Assembly (NCBI RefSeq): GCF_030068615.1
Contig: NZ_JASJOC010000006.1
Coordinates: 62,001-126,000, forward strand
Source of the DNA: Halostagnicola sp. A-GB9-2
Lineage (GTDB): Archaea; Halobacteriota; Halobacteria; Halobacteriales; Natrialbaceae
Direction: 5' to 3'
DNA: 64,000 nucleotides
Positions 18,222 to 27,727 of the stretch are shown in pieces; position 1 is the stretch's first letter, and each line of letters opens with the position of its first letter. The notes under the pieces are model-generated. The model was given only the letters and a program-made list of their open reading frames with translations, did no database searches and was not told the DNA's origin. Position numbers and translations under genes: made by a program.

Positions 18222-18228
18222 GGAGGTG
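18222..18228 (+). promoter_or_regulatory. Strong Shine-Dalgarno sequence for the Fe-S subunit
   Basis: GGAGGTG ends ten bases before the ATG at 18239. This is a near-perfect match to the archaeal 16S 3' end and unusual in a window where most first genes look leaderless. It supports the chosen start and a leadered transcript starting further upstream. Confidence 0.7.
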
Positions 18229-18238
18229 TTCTAACCCG

Positions 18239-19696
18239 ATGAGCGCAGACGACGAGTCGTTCCACCCGCTCGGACAGGAGTGGGAGGACGATCTCGAAGC
18301 TATGCTCGATGATACCGAGTATGATACCGACCTCGGGATGCAGATGGCAGAAGATGCCATGCGCGTCACCAAAGGTGAACTCTCCGAGGCCGAGTTCCAC
18401 GAACAGTATCACGAGGATATGATGGAGGAGTTCGGCCAGGACGACCGGCCGACCGAGCAAGCCTTAGAGGAGATGGAAGCGAACGCTTCCAACGCACTCG
18501 AGGCGTTCGAAGGCGACGAGGATATGGATCGTCGCGAAATGATGAAGAAGATGGGTGCGGGGGCCGCCTTCCTCGGACTCGGTGCTGCGGCGACCTTCGG
18601 CGATGACGAACCAAGCGTCGACGCCGCCGCGCAGGAAGATGACGATGACAACGACGGAACCCAGTGGGGGATGGTCATCGACCTCGAGCAGTGTGACGGC
18701 TGTCTGTCCTGTGTTCAGGCCTGCGCCGAAGAGAACCAGCTCGACGCCGGCGTGAACTGGATGTACGTGCTGGACTACGAGGATCCCGAAGAGGATCTGA
18801 ACTCCGGTCGACAGCGTCTCGTCCGTCCGTGCCAGCACTGTTCGGACGCGCCGTGTGAGAAGGTCTGTCCGACGACGGCCCGACACACGCGTGAATCCGA
18901 CGGACTCGTCCTGACGGACTACGAAGTCTGTATCGGCTGTCGATACTGTCAGGTCGCCTGTCCGTACGGCGTCAACTACTTCCAGTGGGACGAACCTGAC
19001 GTGGCCGCCGAAGCAATCGATAACGACCACGTCTACGATGAGCGCGGACGCCCTGTCGATAGTCGTGCGCCCCGCGGCGTCATGAGCAAGTGTACGATGT
19101 GCCCGTCCCATCAGGACGGTAAGCAGGGCGAAGAAATGATCGGAACGACTGCTTGTGAAACTGCTTGCCCGCCGGACGCGATCCAGTTCGGCGACATGAA
19201 CGATTCCGAAAGCGCTCCCCAGCAGTACCTCGATAACGTCGCACTGACGCGTGCGAAGTCGGAATTAGCGGGTAACAACTTCGCACCCGAGGAGGGCCTC
19301 GATTACGACGAACTCGAGGAAGACGATCTGGACGATGCTGAGGAAGACTTGCTCGAAGCCGTTAGAATCCTCGACGGCGAGGACGAACCCGCCGAAGATG
19401 ATGACGACGACGGAATGACCGAGACCGAAGCGGAACGGATCGTTCAGGGCGAAGAAGGTTCGCACGCTTCGACGTTCAAGCTGCTCGAGGACGTCGGCAC
19501 GAACCCGAACGTCGTCTACGTCGGTAACGAACCAGGTCCGAACGCAGAGCAGACCGAAGGACCGGTCGATTACGAGCAGATGGACTACGAGCGAGCCGAC
19601 AATGGTGAGGATCAGGTCCTCGCCGACGTTCGAAAGGACGTTACCGACGAAGGAACAGTCGACCTCGATTACATCTCCGAGAGGATGCCGATATGA
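18239..19696 (+). CDS. Four-cluster [4Fe-4S] electron-transfer subunit with internal Tat-like signal
   Basis: The 485-residue protein resembles the iron-sulfur subunits of Psr/Dms/Ttr/ACIII-type membrane oxidoreductases. Four cysteine groups fit four [4Fe-4S] clusters: 152/155/158/162, 198/201/206/210, 231/234/237/241 and 285/288/306/310. Before them lies an unusual N-terminal domain of about 95 acidic residues, then DRREMMKKMGAGAAFLGLG at about 97-115, which looks like a Tat signal placed inside the protein. The C-terminal 160 residues are acidic and contain EAERIVQGEEGSHAS. It is followed by an NrfD subunit (ATGA overlap) and a small membrane protein, so it probably hands electrons to or from menaquinone. 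No molybdopterin catalytic subunit is nearby. Confidence 0.88.
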   Translation: MSADDESFHPLGQEWEDDLEAMLDDTEYDTDLGMQMAEDAMRVTKGELSEAEFHEQYHEDMMEEFGQDDRPTEQALEEMEANASNALEAFEGDEDMDRREMMKKMGAGAAFLGLGAAATFGDDEPSVDAAAQEDDDDNDGTQWGMVIDLEQCDGCLSCVQACAEENQLDAGVNWMYVLDYEDPEEDLNSGRQRLVRPCQHCSDAPCEKVCPTTARHTRESDGLVLTDYEVCIGCRYCQVACPYGVNYFQWDEPDVAAEAIDNDHVYDERGRPVDSRAPRGVMSKCTMCPSHQDGKQGEEMIGTTACETACPPDAIQFGDMNDSESAPQQYLDNVALTRAKSELAGNNFAPEEGLDYDELEEDDLDDAEEDLLEAVRILDGEDEPAEDDDDDGMTETEAERIVQGEEGSHASTFKLLEDVGTNPNVVYVGNEPGPNAEQTEGPVDYEQMDYERADNGEDQVLADVRKDVTDEGTVDLDYISERMPI

Positions 19697-21054
19697 GCAC
19701 CAAGACGCCAAACGAGGACGACATCCTCCGACCGATTCGCAACACGTCGAAGAACTACTACATCCTCTTCGGCGCGGCGTTGTTGGCGTTCGCGGCGTTC
19801 CTCGTGGGCTGGGCCTACCAGCTCCAGCAGGGATTGGTCGTCACCAACCTCTCGGACTGGGGTAGCGGTGGCGGCGTCACCTGGGGACTGTACATCGGCG
19901 CGTTCATTTGGTGGGTCGGGATCGCCCACGGCGGCATTATCCTTTCCGCCGCCGTTCGACTGCTCGGCATGGACCGATACATGCCGGTTGCCCGCCTCGC
20001 AGAGATGTTGACGCTCGCCGGTCTCTCGGCCGCAGGGTTCTATATTATCGTTCACATGGGCCGACCGGACCGCATGGTCACGAGCATTATCGGTCACTAC
20101 CACATCACCGTACACAACTCGCCGCTGGTGTGGGACGTGACGGTCATCACGGCCTATTTCGTGCTGACCGCGACCTACCTCGCACTGACGATCCGATACG
20201 ACGTGACCCGACTCCGCGACCAGTTACCGGACCACTTTGATCCGATCTATAACGTGCTGACGCTCGGATACTCCGAGAGCGAGGACAAGATCATCGAGCG
20301 GATGGTCTGGTGGCTCGCACTCGCGATCATCATCATGGCGCCGCTGTTGCTTCACGGCGGCGTTATTCCGTGGCTGTTCGCCGTCCTCCCGGGCATGCCC
20401 GCCTGGTTCAGCGCCGTGCAGGGTCCGCAGTTCCTCACGATCGCGCTGACTTCGGCGATCAGTGGCGTGATCCTCATCTCTGCGGCCTTCCGGTACGCCT
20501 ACGACTGGGATCACATCATCACTGACGACGTCTTCCGCGGCCTCCTGCTGTGGCTCGGTTTCTTCAGCCTGCTGTTCCTCTGGCTTCAGCTCCAGCAGAA
20601 CGTCGTCGGTATGTTCGCCGCGCCGCTGGACACGGCCGTCGCACAGGAAGCGACGCTGTTCCACCCGATCTACCTCCTCTCGATGGGGATGGTCTTCGGG
20701 ACGCTGGTCTACATCTTCGCACAGACCATTCGGCCGTCGCTGTTCACGCGAACTCGTGCGATGGCAGCCGGAGTGACGGTGCTTCTTGCGACCCTAATGG
20801 AGAAGATCCTCTTCGTCGTCGAGGGCTTCCTGCACCCGACGTTCGAAATTTACGCGGCTACTCCTGGGGTGTACTTCCCGAGTTTGATCGAGTGGCTCTC
20901 ACTGGTCGGGACGGTTGGCATGGTAGTGCTGTTCTTCCTCGTCCTGGCCAAGGTCATTCCCGTGGTCGAACTCCACGCGATCGAACACCTTCGCGAAGAT
21001 CACGGTCACGAACCGGTAGACGAAAGTGCGAGTAAACAGGAGGTTGAAGCATGA
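19693..21054 (+). CDS. NrfD/PsrC-family membrane quinone subunit
   Basis: The 453-residue protein has about ten hydrophobic helices and reads as an NrfD (PsrC) membrane anchor. Landmarks are FIWWVGIAHGGIILSAAVRL, TIIVHMGRPDRM-like FYIIVHMGRPDRMVTSI, NSPLVWDVTVI and a late LMEKILFVVEGFLHP. NrfD proteins bind quinone at the outer face and pass electrons to the partner Fe-S subunit, in some complexes with proton movement. It overlaps the Fe-S gene by four bases and the next gene by four bases. Length (450 against about 320 for the shorter PsrC type) matches the longer ActC/HmeB-like members. Confidence 0.9.
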   Translation: MSTKTPNEDDILRPIRNTSKNYYILFGAALLAFAAFLVGWAYQLQQGLVVTNLSDWGSGGGVTWGLYIGAFIWWVGIAHGGIILSAAVRLLGMDRYMPVARLAEMLTLAGLSAAGFYIIVHMGRPDRMVTSIIGHYHITVHNSPLVWDVTVITAYFVLTATYLALTIRYDVTRLRDQLPDHFDPIYNVLTLGYSESEDKIIERMVWWLALAIIIMAPLLLHGGVIPWLFAVLPGMPAWFSAVQGPQFLTIALTSAISGVILISAAFRYAYDWDHIITDDVFRGLLLWLGFFSLLFLWLQLQQNVVGMFAAPLDTAVAQEATLFHPIYLLSMGMVFGTLVYIFAQTIRPSLFTRTRAMAAGVTVLLATLMEKILFVVEGFLHPTFEIYAATPGVYFPSLIEWLSLVGTVGMVVLFFLVLAKVIPVVELHAIEHLREDHGHEPVDESASKQEVEA

Positions 21055-21359
21055 TTGCCGCGCTCTCAAACGGCCTCTCACACGTCCTCTATCACGGCTA
21101 CGAGGGCACCGAAGGGATAACCGGTTTCCCCAACATCGGCACCTTCCTTATCTTCGGCGTGATCCTCGTTCCGGTGTACGTCATGATCGCAGCGTGGTTC
21201 GTCGGCAAGCCTCGAGAAACGAATTCGGGCCTGCTTGGCGTCTCCTATCTCGTTGGCATCACGGCCCAGATGTGGATCGGGATGTTTATCCTCACCCTGA
21301 TCATCAGCGTTGTATTCTACGGAGGGGTGCCGGAGCCGTTCACTTCCGTCGGGCCGTAA
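21051..21359 (+). CDS. Small membrane subunit of the NrfD complex
   Basis: This 102-residue protein has two hydrophobic helices (about 26-46, IGTFLIFGVILVPVYVMIAA, and about 62-90) with a short basic loop (GKPRETNSG). Its start overlaps the NrfD stop (ATGA), and a GGAGG motif lies at about 21039-21044, so it is coupled to the operon. I do not recognise a family; the position suggests an accessory subunit of the complex. A pyrimidine run follows its stop. Confidence 0.75.
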   Translation: MIAALSNGLSHVLYHGYEGTEGITGFPNIGTFLIFGVILVPVYVMIAAWFVGKPRETNSGLLGVSYLVGITAQMWIGMFILTLIISVVFYGGVPEPFTSVGP

Positions 21360-21374
21360 TTCCGCCGAGTACTA

Positions 21375-21387
21375 TTTTTCTCTTTTT
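21375..21387 (+). terminator. Pyrimidine-run terminator of the Fe-S/NrfD operon
   Basis: Two T-runs (ATTTTTC and CTTTTTG) lie within about 30 bases of the last stop codon of the operon. Archaeal RNA polymerase terminates at such T-rich tracts without a hairpin. The next gene begins about 140 bases later with its own promoter region. Confidence 0.55.
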
Positions 21388-21523
21388 GCGCTGATGATAA
21401 CAGATTTGTGCGATTCGTCGCTGTTCGCCGTTGTCCGTACCCGCTAGCTGAATTTTCGAACCCCAAACCATCACACGTATCCCGTTCCACCCCTACCTTT
21501 CGCGTAGAGCATCTCGACGCACC

Positions 21524-22621
21524 ATGAGTATCACAGAACACGAACTCAAAATCGAACTCGAGAGCATCGAGGATCCGATGATCGGCGACGACATCGTCTC
21601 GCTCGGTCTGATTAATAGCCTCTCGATCGAGGACGGAACGGCGAACATCTCGCTCGCGTTCAACGCCCCGTACTCACCAGCCGAAATGGAGATCGGGACG
21701 GAGATTCGCGAAGTACTCGCCGAAAACGGGCTCGAGGCGAGCCTCCAGGCCAACGTCAGTGGCGAGATGGGATTCGACGACGAAGTCCTTCCTCGAGTGC
21801 GAAACGTTATCGCCGTTTCCTCGGGGAAAGGAGGCGTCGGCAAGACGACGGTCGCCGCCAACATCGCCGCCGGTCTCGAGGCGCGCGGAGCGATGGTTGG
21901 CCTTCTCGACGCGGACATTCACGGCCCGAACATTCCGCGAATCCTGCCAGTCGAGAGCGAACCGGGAGTGTCGCCGGACGAAAACCTCGTCCCGCCACGA
22001 TCCGACGGCGTTCGCGTCATGAGTATGGGATTCATGATGGAAGACGACGACGATCCGGCGATTCTCCGGGGACCGATGGTCAACAAGTTCATGATGAAGT
22101 TCCTCGAGGGCGTCGAGTGGGGTCGACTCGACTACCTCATCGTCGATCTGCCGCCGGGAACCGGTGATGCGTCGTTGAACCTCCTGCAATCGATGCCGGT
22201 CGACGGATCGATCATCGTCACGACGCCACAGGAGATGGCGCTCGATGACACGCGAAAGGGAATCAACATGTTCCAGAAACACGACACGCCGATCGTCGGC
22301 GTCGTCGAAAACATGAGCTCGTTTATCTGCCCGAGCTGTGACGACGAACACGAACTGTTCGGCGATCAGGGCGAGGGCGTCGAGAAGATCGTCGACGATT
22401 TCGACATTCCGATCCTCAACAGAATTCCGATGCATCCCGATTTCGGTGCCGATGGCGGCACGGGAACCGTCGCGAAGGATACGGAAAGCGATGTTTACGA
22501 TGCTGTCGACGAACTCGTCGCAAACGCCGCGGACCGAATCGGTGAAATCAACAGACAGCAAGTCGCCGACCACAGAGGCGAGCAGGCCCGAAACGTGGTT
22601 CCAACCGAAACGGATAACTGA
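21524..22621 (+). CDS. mrp: Mrp/NBP35 family Fe-S cluster carrier ATPase
   Basis: The 365-residue protein has an N-terminal MIP18/DUF59 domain (about 1-85) and a ParA-like ATPase starting NVIAVSSGKGGVGKTTV (deviant P-loop, about residue 98). It continues LLDADIHGPNIPRIL, DYLIVDLPPGTGD and FICPSCDDEHELFG, whose CxxC pair holds the transferred cluster in characterised homologues. It probably assembles or delivers [4Fe-4S] clusters to apoproteins, useful beside an operon for a four-cluster protein. It is separately transcribed; gene order alone does not prove a link. Confidence 0.92.
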   Translation: MSITEHELKIELESIEDPMIGDDIVSLGLINSLSIEDGTANISLAFNAPYSPAEMEIGTEIREVLAENGLEASLQANVSGEMGFDDEVLPRVRNVIAVSSGKGGVGKTTVAANIAAGLEARGAMVGLLDADIHGPNIPRILPVESEPGVSPDENLVPPRSDGVRVMSMGFMMEDDDDPAILRGPMVNKFMMKFLEGVEWGRLDYLIVDLPPGTGDASLNLLQSMPVDGSIIVTTPQEMALDDTRKGINMFQKHDTPIVGVVENMSSFICPSCDDEHELFGDQGEGVEKIVDDFDIPILNRIPMHPDFGADGGTGTVAKDTESDVYDAVDELVANAADRIGEINRQQVADHRGEQARNVVPTETDN

Positions 22622-22654
22622 GCCGGACTCACCCGTCGTTTTCAGCTCGCGGTC

Positions 22655-22666
22655 GTTTTGCAAAAC
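22655..22666. repeat. 12-base palindrome in convergent intergenic region
   Basis: GTTTTGCAAAAC is a perfect palindrome between the rightward mrp gene and the leftward asparagine-synthase-like gene. It ends in T and A runs in both directions, so it could serve as a two-way terminator. Evidence is structural only. Confidence 0.4.
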
Positions 22667-22754
22667 AGTTCGTCGGCTCTCATGCAAGACGGAAGAATCG
22701 GCGCGAAAAAATCACGCCGTAGGCTGAATAAAGAAATCGTATTTGCAACAACTG

Positions 22755-23882
22755 TTATTCCTCGAGTAGCGAGTCGATATACTTCGAGACGTGATCGTCG
22801 ATCCGGCGTTTGTACCCGGCTTGCCTCGCGAGCCGATCGAGTTCTCGAGCGATCAGACTGCCGTACTGAACTGCCTTTTTGTCCCGATAGGCGACCTCGC
22901 TGGGAAGGTACTCGGTTGCAACGGATCTGAGCCCCTTCTTCCTCGTGTTTTCGTCGGCGAGCAGGTCGTCCGGAAGTCGAAGCGCCGCGTCGACGACGGC
23001 GTCGTGAAGGAGCGGCGCGACGGGTTCGACGCCCGCCGCCCGGATCGTACAGATATCGCGGGGCAACTGACTCGGAAGCGTCGCGATGCTTTCGCGAACC
23101 GCTCCGCGGACGGTCTCGGCGTCGACACGGTGATCCAGACGAACCACCTTCTCGTAGCCGCCGAACAGTTCGTCGGCACCCTGCCCGACGGCGAGTCGAT
23201 CGAACCCGTCCTTGGCGACCCGTTCGCCGACGAGATACAGCCCCAGCGCGATCTGGACGTCCATCGCGTTCGTTCGGCCGGTCGCTCGCACGACCTCGGG
23301 AACGGCGCGTTCCAGATCGGCCGGCTCGAGTTCGACGACGGTCAGTTCGCGCCCCATCGCGTCCGCCGCCGTCCGTGCGGCTTCGACGTCGTGACTGTCG
23401 GGGAAGCCGACGACGTAAAGCGGTGCGTCGAGTAGCTCCGCGACTAGTGCGGAGTCGACGCCGCCCGAGAACGCGACGGCAGTGTTTTCGGTTTCGATGG
23501 TCGACGAAGCCGTCTCGATCGCGGTCGAAAGGTTCTCGAGAGCGGTATCGTGATCGTCGTACGGAGCCGGATCGGGAAGCGTCCAGACCTGCTCGGGGAG
23601 CCCCGTTTCGTTCAGTGCTATCGCGGAACCGGCGGGGAACAGCTCTGGGGCGTTCAGTTCGGTCGGATCGAACGCCCACGTTTCGAAACGGCCGCTTGTT
23701 CGGTCCGCGTTCCTGGTGCGATCGTTTTCGGGGTCACCTTCGATAAACAGCGGAACGCGCCCGAGAACGTCTCGGACGAGGTGGTCGTCGACTCTCCCGG
23801 CAAAGCCCGCCGTTCCGGGGAGCGGATCACGCTCTTGGAGGGCAGTTCGAACGGGTATCGGATCAGCGCCGCGAAGCGTCAT
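22755..23882 (-). CDS. Asparagine-synthase-like protein with incomplete glutaminase domain
   Basis: The 375-residue protein has a clear asparagine synthase C-terminal domain: the ATP pyrophosphatase loop VAFSGGVDSALVAEL at about residue 140, GQGADELFGGYEK and VEPVAPLLHDAVVDAALRL. The first 125 residues resemble only the end of a class II glutamine amidotransferase domain (VRDVLGRVPLFIEG, then WAFDPTELNAPELFPAG), and the N-terminal Cys2 nucleophile is absent. It could therefore use free ammonia, take ammonia from a partner, or have another adenylating role. It is the second gene after a PHP-domain gene, with an ATGA overlap. Calling it AsnB would overstate the evidence. Confidence 0.85.
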   Translation of the reverse strand: MTLRGADPIPVRTALQERDPLPGTAGFAGRVDDHLVRDVLGRVPLFIEGDPENDRTRNADRTSGRFETWAFDPTELNAPELFPAGSAIALNETGLPEQVWTLPDPAPYDDHDTALENLSTAIETASSTIETENTAVAFSGGVDSALVAELLDAPLYVVGFPDSHDVEAARTAADAMGRELTVVELEPADLERAVPEVVRATGRTNAMDVQIALGLYLVGERVAKDGFDRLAVGQGADELFGGYEKVVRLDHRVDAETVRGAVRESIATLPSQLPRDICTIRAAGVEPVAPLLHDAVVDAALRLPDDLLADENTRKKGLRSVATEYLPSEVAYRDKKAVQYGSLIARELDRLARQAGYKRRIDDHVSKYIDSLLEE

Positions 23883-24565
23883 TGAAACAACGCCCCGACA
23901 CCTTTTCGGACCCGACGCGTCACGCCACCTGCGGCTTGACGGAAACTAATGTGCCAGGGAGTCCGTTTGCCTTCGACGGAGGTCTCTCCCTCGCCAATCG
24001 CGGTTAGAATCGGATCGACTGCCCGTTCGTCAGTGTTCACGCGGGTCACCGCTTGGCCGACCATTTCGCTGATGTGTGCGTCACTCCCGGCGGTCATCGG
24101 CAACCCGTGGGAGTCGGCGAATCGTTCGGCCTGCCGATTGGCACGGCCCGTAAGGAGCCGAGAGTTGTAGATCTCGATCGCGTCGGCTTCGGCGAGTTCT
24201 TCTCGAGTGATACGTGCCATAACCCCGTGGCGGGATTCCTGAAACGGGTGGGGGATCACGGCGAGTCCGCCCTGGGATCGGATCGCCTCGAGGGTCGATT
24301 CGTAAGAGAGTCCCGGTGGCACGGCTTCCTCGATACCGAGCCCGAGGATGTGACCGGCCTTGCTCGAGATTTCGATGCCGGGAATGCCGACTAGGCCGTA
24401 CTCCGAGGCTCGTTCGGCGGCCTCGAGACTCGCGTCGATTTCGTCGTGATCTGTGATCGCGATCGCATCGAGACCGACGGCAGCAGCCTGCTCCAAGATG
24501 AGCTCGACTGGGTCTCGGCCGTCGTACGACAGCGATGAGTGGGTATGAAGTTCGACCGACAGCAC
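23879..24565 (-). CDS. PHP-domain metal-dependent phosphoesterase
   Basis: PHP-domain proteins hydrolyse phosphate esters or phosphodiesters with two or three metal ions. The product from the GTG at 24565 has 228 residues and carries VELHTHSSLSYDG (motif I), IAITDHDEIDASL (motif II), GIPGIEISSK, VIPHPFQ and MTAGSDAHISEMVG in the expected order. I prefer the GTG at 24565 because motif I begins three residues later and a TTTTGA element lies about 27 bases before it; a longer frame runs to 24718 without similarity. Its stop overlaps the asparagine-synthase-like start, so the two are probably functionally linked. Substrate unknown. Confidence 0.88.
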   Translation of the reverse strand: MLSVELHTHSSLSYDGRDPVELILEQAAAVGLDAIAITDHDEIDASLEAAERASEYGLVGIPGIEISSKAGHILGLGIEEAVPPGLSYESTLEAIRSQGGLAVIPHPFQESRHGVMARITREELAEADAIEIYNSRLLTGRANRQAERFADSHGLPMTAGSDAHISEMVGQAVTRVNTDERAVDPILTAIGEGETSVEGKRTPWHISFRQAAGGVTRRVRKGVGALFQ

Positions 24566-24794
24566 GGTTCGATGTTTAGCCCGACTGATCAAAAGCACCT
24601 CGGTACGCGGACGTAGTCGAAGGTGATCGTCGCCACTGCTGATTTTCGCGACGTTCTCACCGCTCGCATTCGTCGCCACTGGGGCTCTCGGTTCGCATTC
24701 TGGGCTCACGTTCGACATCGATGGCTACCGAAACGGTATACACGGACGTGCATATAGAAATCCATTTACCGGCCCGCTTTCAACATGGGGATGA

Positions 24795-27008
24795 ATGAGT
24801 CTTGCCGATTCGGACCGTGAACTCGTCGTCGAGGAACTGGGTCGCGATCCCACCCCGGCCGAGGCGGCGCTGTTCGAGAACCTCTGGAGCGAACACTGCG
24901 CGTACCGCTCCTCGAGACCGCTTCTTTCCGCGTTCGAAAGCGAGGGGGAGCAGGTCGTTATCGGGCCAGGAGACGACGCGGCAGTCGTCGAATTGCCGTC
25001 GAACAGCGACGCTGATGTGAGCGGTGATGATCGTGAGTCGAACCGCGAAGCGAACGCTGGGACCGAAACCGAAGCCGACAAATCGGTCTACATCACGATG
25101 GGTATCGAGAGTCACAACCACCCCTCCTACGTGGACCCGTTCGACGGCGCGGCGACGGGCGTCGGCGGCATCGTCCGCGACACGCTATCGATGGGTGCCT
25201 ATCCAATCGCCCTCGCGGATTCGCTGTACTTCGGCGAATTCGACCGCGAGCACTCCCAGTATCTCTTCGAGGGCGTCGTCGAGGGGATCAGCCACTACGG
25301 CAACTGTATCGGCGTTCCGACCGTCGGCGGCAGCGTCGATTTCCACCCCAATTACGAGGGGAACCCGCTTGTCAACGTCGCCTGTGTCGGCCTGACGAAC
25401 GAAGATCGACTCGTCACCGCCGAGGCACAGGAGCCGGGAAACAAGCTCGTGCTCATCGGCAACGGGACCGGTCGTGACGGCCTCGGTGGCGCGAGTTTCG
25501 CGAGCGAAGACCTCGCGGAGGACGCCGAAACCGAAGACAGGCCCGCCGTTCAGGTTGGCGACCCATACGCGGAAAAGCTCCTCATCGAGGCCAACGAGGT
25601 GCTCGTCGACGAGAACCTGATCGAATCTGCGCGGGATCTGGGAGCCGCCGGACTCGGCGGTGCCTCGAGCGAACTCGTCGCGAAGGGCGGTCTCGGCGCG
25701 ACCATCGAACTCGAGCGCGTCCACCAGCGAGAGCCGAACATGAACGCCCTCGAGATCCTGCTCGCGGAGTCCCAGGAGCGGATGTGTTACGAGGTCGAAC
25801 CCGACAACGTCGACCGCGTTCGCGAAATCGCCGAACGGTTCGACCTGGGGTGTTCGGTGATCGGCGAGGTCACGGACGGAAATTACAGTTGTAGCTTTAA
25901 CGGCGAGACCGTCGTCGATGTCGACGCGTACTTCCTCGGTGAAGGTGCGCCGATGAACGATCTCCCGGTCGAGAAACCGCCGGAACCGACGGTCGACCGA
26001 CCGGAAACCGATATCAAGGAGGCCTTCGAAGCGGTCCTCTCGAGTCCGAGCACGGCCTCGAAACGATGGGTCTACCAGCAGTACGACCACGAGGTCGGCG
26101 CTCGAACGAGCGTGCCGCCGGGAGACGACGCTGCGGTCATGGCCATCAGGGAGTGCGAAACTGGCCTCGCGATCTCCTCGGGTGCCGCGCCGAACTGGAC
26201 CAGTGCAGATCCGCTTGAGGGCGCGAAAGCGATCGCACTCGAAAACGCGACGAATCTCGCGGCCAAAGGGGCAACGCCGCTGGCGGCGGTTGACTGTCTC
26301 AACGGCGGGAACCCCGAAAAACCGGAGGTGTACGGCGGTTTCAAACGGATCGTCGACGGACTCGCGGAGATGTGTTCGACGCTTTCGATTCCCGTCGTCG
26401 GCGGGAACGTCTCGCTGTACAACGACTCGGCCGCCGGCCCGATTCCGCCGACGCCGACGCTCGCAGTGGTCGGAACGAAGGCGGACTACGAGGCCCCGCC
26501 GCTCGCGGCGGAGTCCAACGGCGAACTGATGCTCGTCGGCGACCTCGGGAACGATGCCGACGGCTACCGGCTCGGTGGCTCCGAGTATCTCGCCCAGTTC
26601 TCGGGAAGCGATCGATTCCCGGAACTACCCGACGCGCCGGATTCGTTCGTCGAAGCGCTCGCCGCGGTCGCCGACGACGACGCGACCCGGGCCGTCCACG
26701 ACGTGAGCCACGGTGGACTCGCCGTGTCCCTTGCGGAAATGGTTTCACCGGACGTCGGACTTGAGGTGTCTCTCTCGAGTGACGATCCGGTCGGTGCGCT
26801 GTTCCACGAACAACCGGGACGAGCGCTCGTCCAGACGACCGATCCCGATGCGGTTCGCGATGCGTTCCCCGACGGGACGCCGGTCGTTTCTCTCGGAGCT
26901 CCGACCGAAGACGGGACGCTCACGATCGAAATCAGCGAGAAAACGCTCGAAACCGACGCGGCGGAAATTCGGACTCTTCGACGGACGATCGAACGCGAAC
27001 TCGAGTAG
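24795..27008 (+). CDS. purL: Phosphoribosylformylglycinamidine synthase subunit PurL
   Basis: PurL is the synthetase subunit that converts FGAR to FGAM with ATP and ammonia delivered by PurQ and PurS. The 737-residue product is the small PurL type. It has the [15 protein letters not shown] motif (near 30), [34 protein letters not shown] and, in the second repeat, [17 protein letters not shown] and [16 protein letters not shown] poly-acidic insert rich in Ser/Asp/Glu lies at about residues 70-95. purS and purQ are not in the window. The promoter probably includes a CATTTACC element about 28 bases upstream. A GC hairpin follows the gene. Confidence 0.95.
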   Translation: MSLADSDRELVVEELGRDPTPAEAALFENLWSEHCAYRSSRPLLSAFESEGEQVVIGPGDDAAVVELPSNSDADVSGDDRESNREANAGTETEADKSVYITMGIESHNHPSYVDPFDGAATGVGGIVRDTLSMGAYPIALADSLYFGEFDREHSQYLFEGVVEGISHYGNCIGVPTVGGSVDFHPNYEGNPLVNVACVGLTNEDRLVTAEAQEPGNKLVLIGNGTGRDGLGGASFASEDLAEDAETEDRPAVQVGDPYAEKLLIEANEVLVDENLIESARDLGAAGLGGASSELVAKGGLGATIELERVHQREPNMNALEILLAESQERMCYEVEPDNVDRVREIAERFDLGCSVIGEVTDGNYSCSFNGETVVDVDAYFLGEGAPMNDLPVEKPPEPTVDRPETDIKEAFEAVLSSPSTASKRWVYQQYDHEVGARTSVPPGDDAAVMAIRECETGLAISSGAAPNWTSADPLEGAKAIALENATNLAAKGATPLAAVDCLNGGNPEKPEVYGGFKRIVDGLAEMCSTLSIPVVGGNVSLYNDSAAGPIPPTPTLAVVGTKADYEAPPLAAESNGELMLVGDLGNDADGYRLGGSEYLAQFSGSDRFPELPDAPDSFVEALAAVADDDATRAVHDVSHGGLAVSLAEMVSPDVGLEVSLSSDDPVGALFHEQPGRALVQTTDPDAVRDAFPDGTPVVSLGAPTEDGTLTIEISEKTLETDAAEIRTLRRTIERELE

Positions 27009-27071
27009 CGAGAAACGGTCGGAGCGAAACCACGGTGGAAAATGTTGTCTATAATAAAAGCAGGCAGAGTA

Positions 27072-27093
27072 CCTCGGGCCACCGTGCCCGGGG
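27072..27093. repeat. GC hairpin A at the left side of the TnpB relic
   Basis: The sequence is CCTCGGGC, loop CACCGT, then GCCCGGGG, an eight-pair stem with one G-T wobble. The core CGGGCCACCGTGCCCG (27075-27090) recurs with one difference at 27731-27746 on the far side of the relic. It also lies about 65 bases after the purL stop and could serve as its terminator. Confidence 0.6.
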
Positions 27094-27176
27094 GTGAATG
27101 CCGTCGGCGTGATGGACAAACCATGTCAGGCTGGTGTTGGTTTTAAGTAGAACTCTTGTGATGGGTTAGGTGTACG

Positions 27177-27655
27177 ATGGATGAGCTTGTTGAGACGCTA
27201 CGTTTCCGCCTGCACATCGAGAGCGGGGAGCGTTGGCGGCTGAAACAAGCTCGATTCGATGCTCGGCCCATCGCTAATCACGCTTGGGCAATGCGTGAAC
27301 TTGGCTATTCGAAGAACGAGATTTCAAAGCAAGTTACGCCGACTGCGAACGATTTTGTGAAAAATAATGCGCAGGCTGTCGTCTGGAAAGCGTGCGACGC
27401 CTACGACGCCTACGAAAGCGCACTCAACAAGTGGCACAACAGCGCCAATCAAAGCGAGTTACCGAAGCCACAACCGCCTTCAACTGACTCATGGGGTGCA
27501 TTCCCCTCATCATGAATCACGGCGAAGGGTACGAACTCAAAGTCCGAGACGAAGACGATCGTGTTGGCTACCGCATCAGTGCCCAACCATATGAACAGAA
27601 AGTTCGTGGGTTTCTTCGTGGAGCCACAACACCAACTTTGGTAGCGTGGATGTAA
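27177..27655 (+). pseudogene. Frameshifted, truncated TnpB (IS200/IS605 OrfB) relic
   Basis: A 112-residue frame (27177-27515) begins MDELVETLRFRLHIESGE and runs through IANHAWAMRELGYSKNE, typical of the N-terminal region of haloarchaeal TnpB-like proteins. It stops at DSWGAFPSS, while the next frame at 27512 continues with MNHGEGYELKVRDE, VGYRISAQPYEQ and KVRGFLRG. Adding one base in the C-run near 27503-27506 would join them as GAFPLIMNHGEGYEL, which is how intact relatives read (AYPLVMAHTEGY-like). After about 47 further residues the frame ends, with the RuvC nuclease part of the protein missing altogether. The base composition is lower in GC than flanking genes. No transposase TnpA is present. 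Confidence 0.75.
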
Positions 27656-27727
27656 ACCGTCCAACCTCATCCCACGAGATCGCCTCGCAGGGAGTGCTTC
27701 ACAGCTGATTTGGGGGAATTACAAAAG

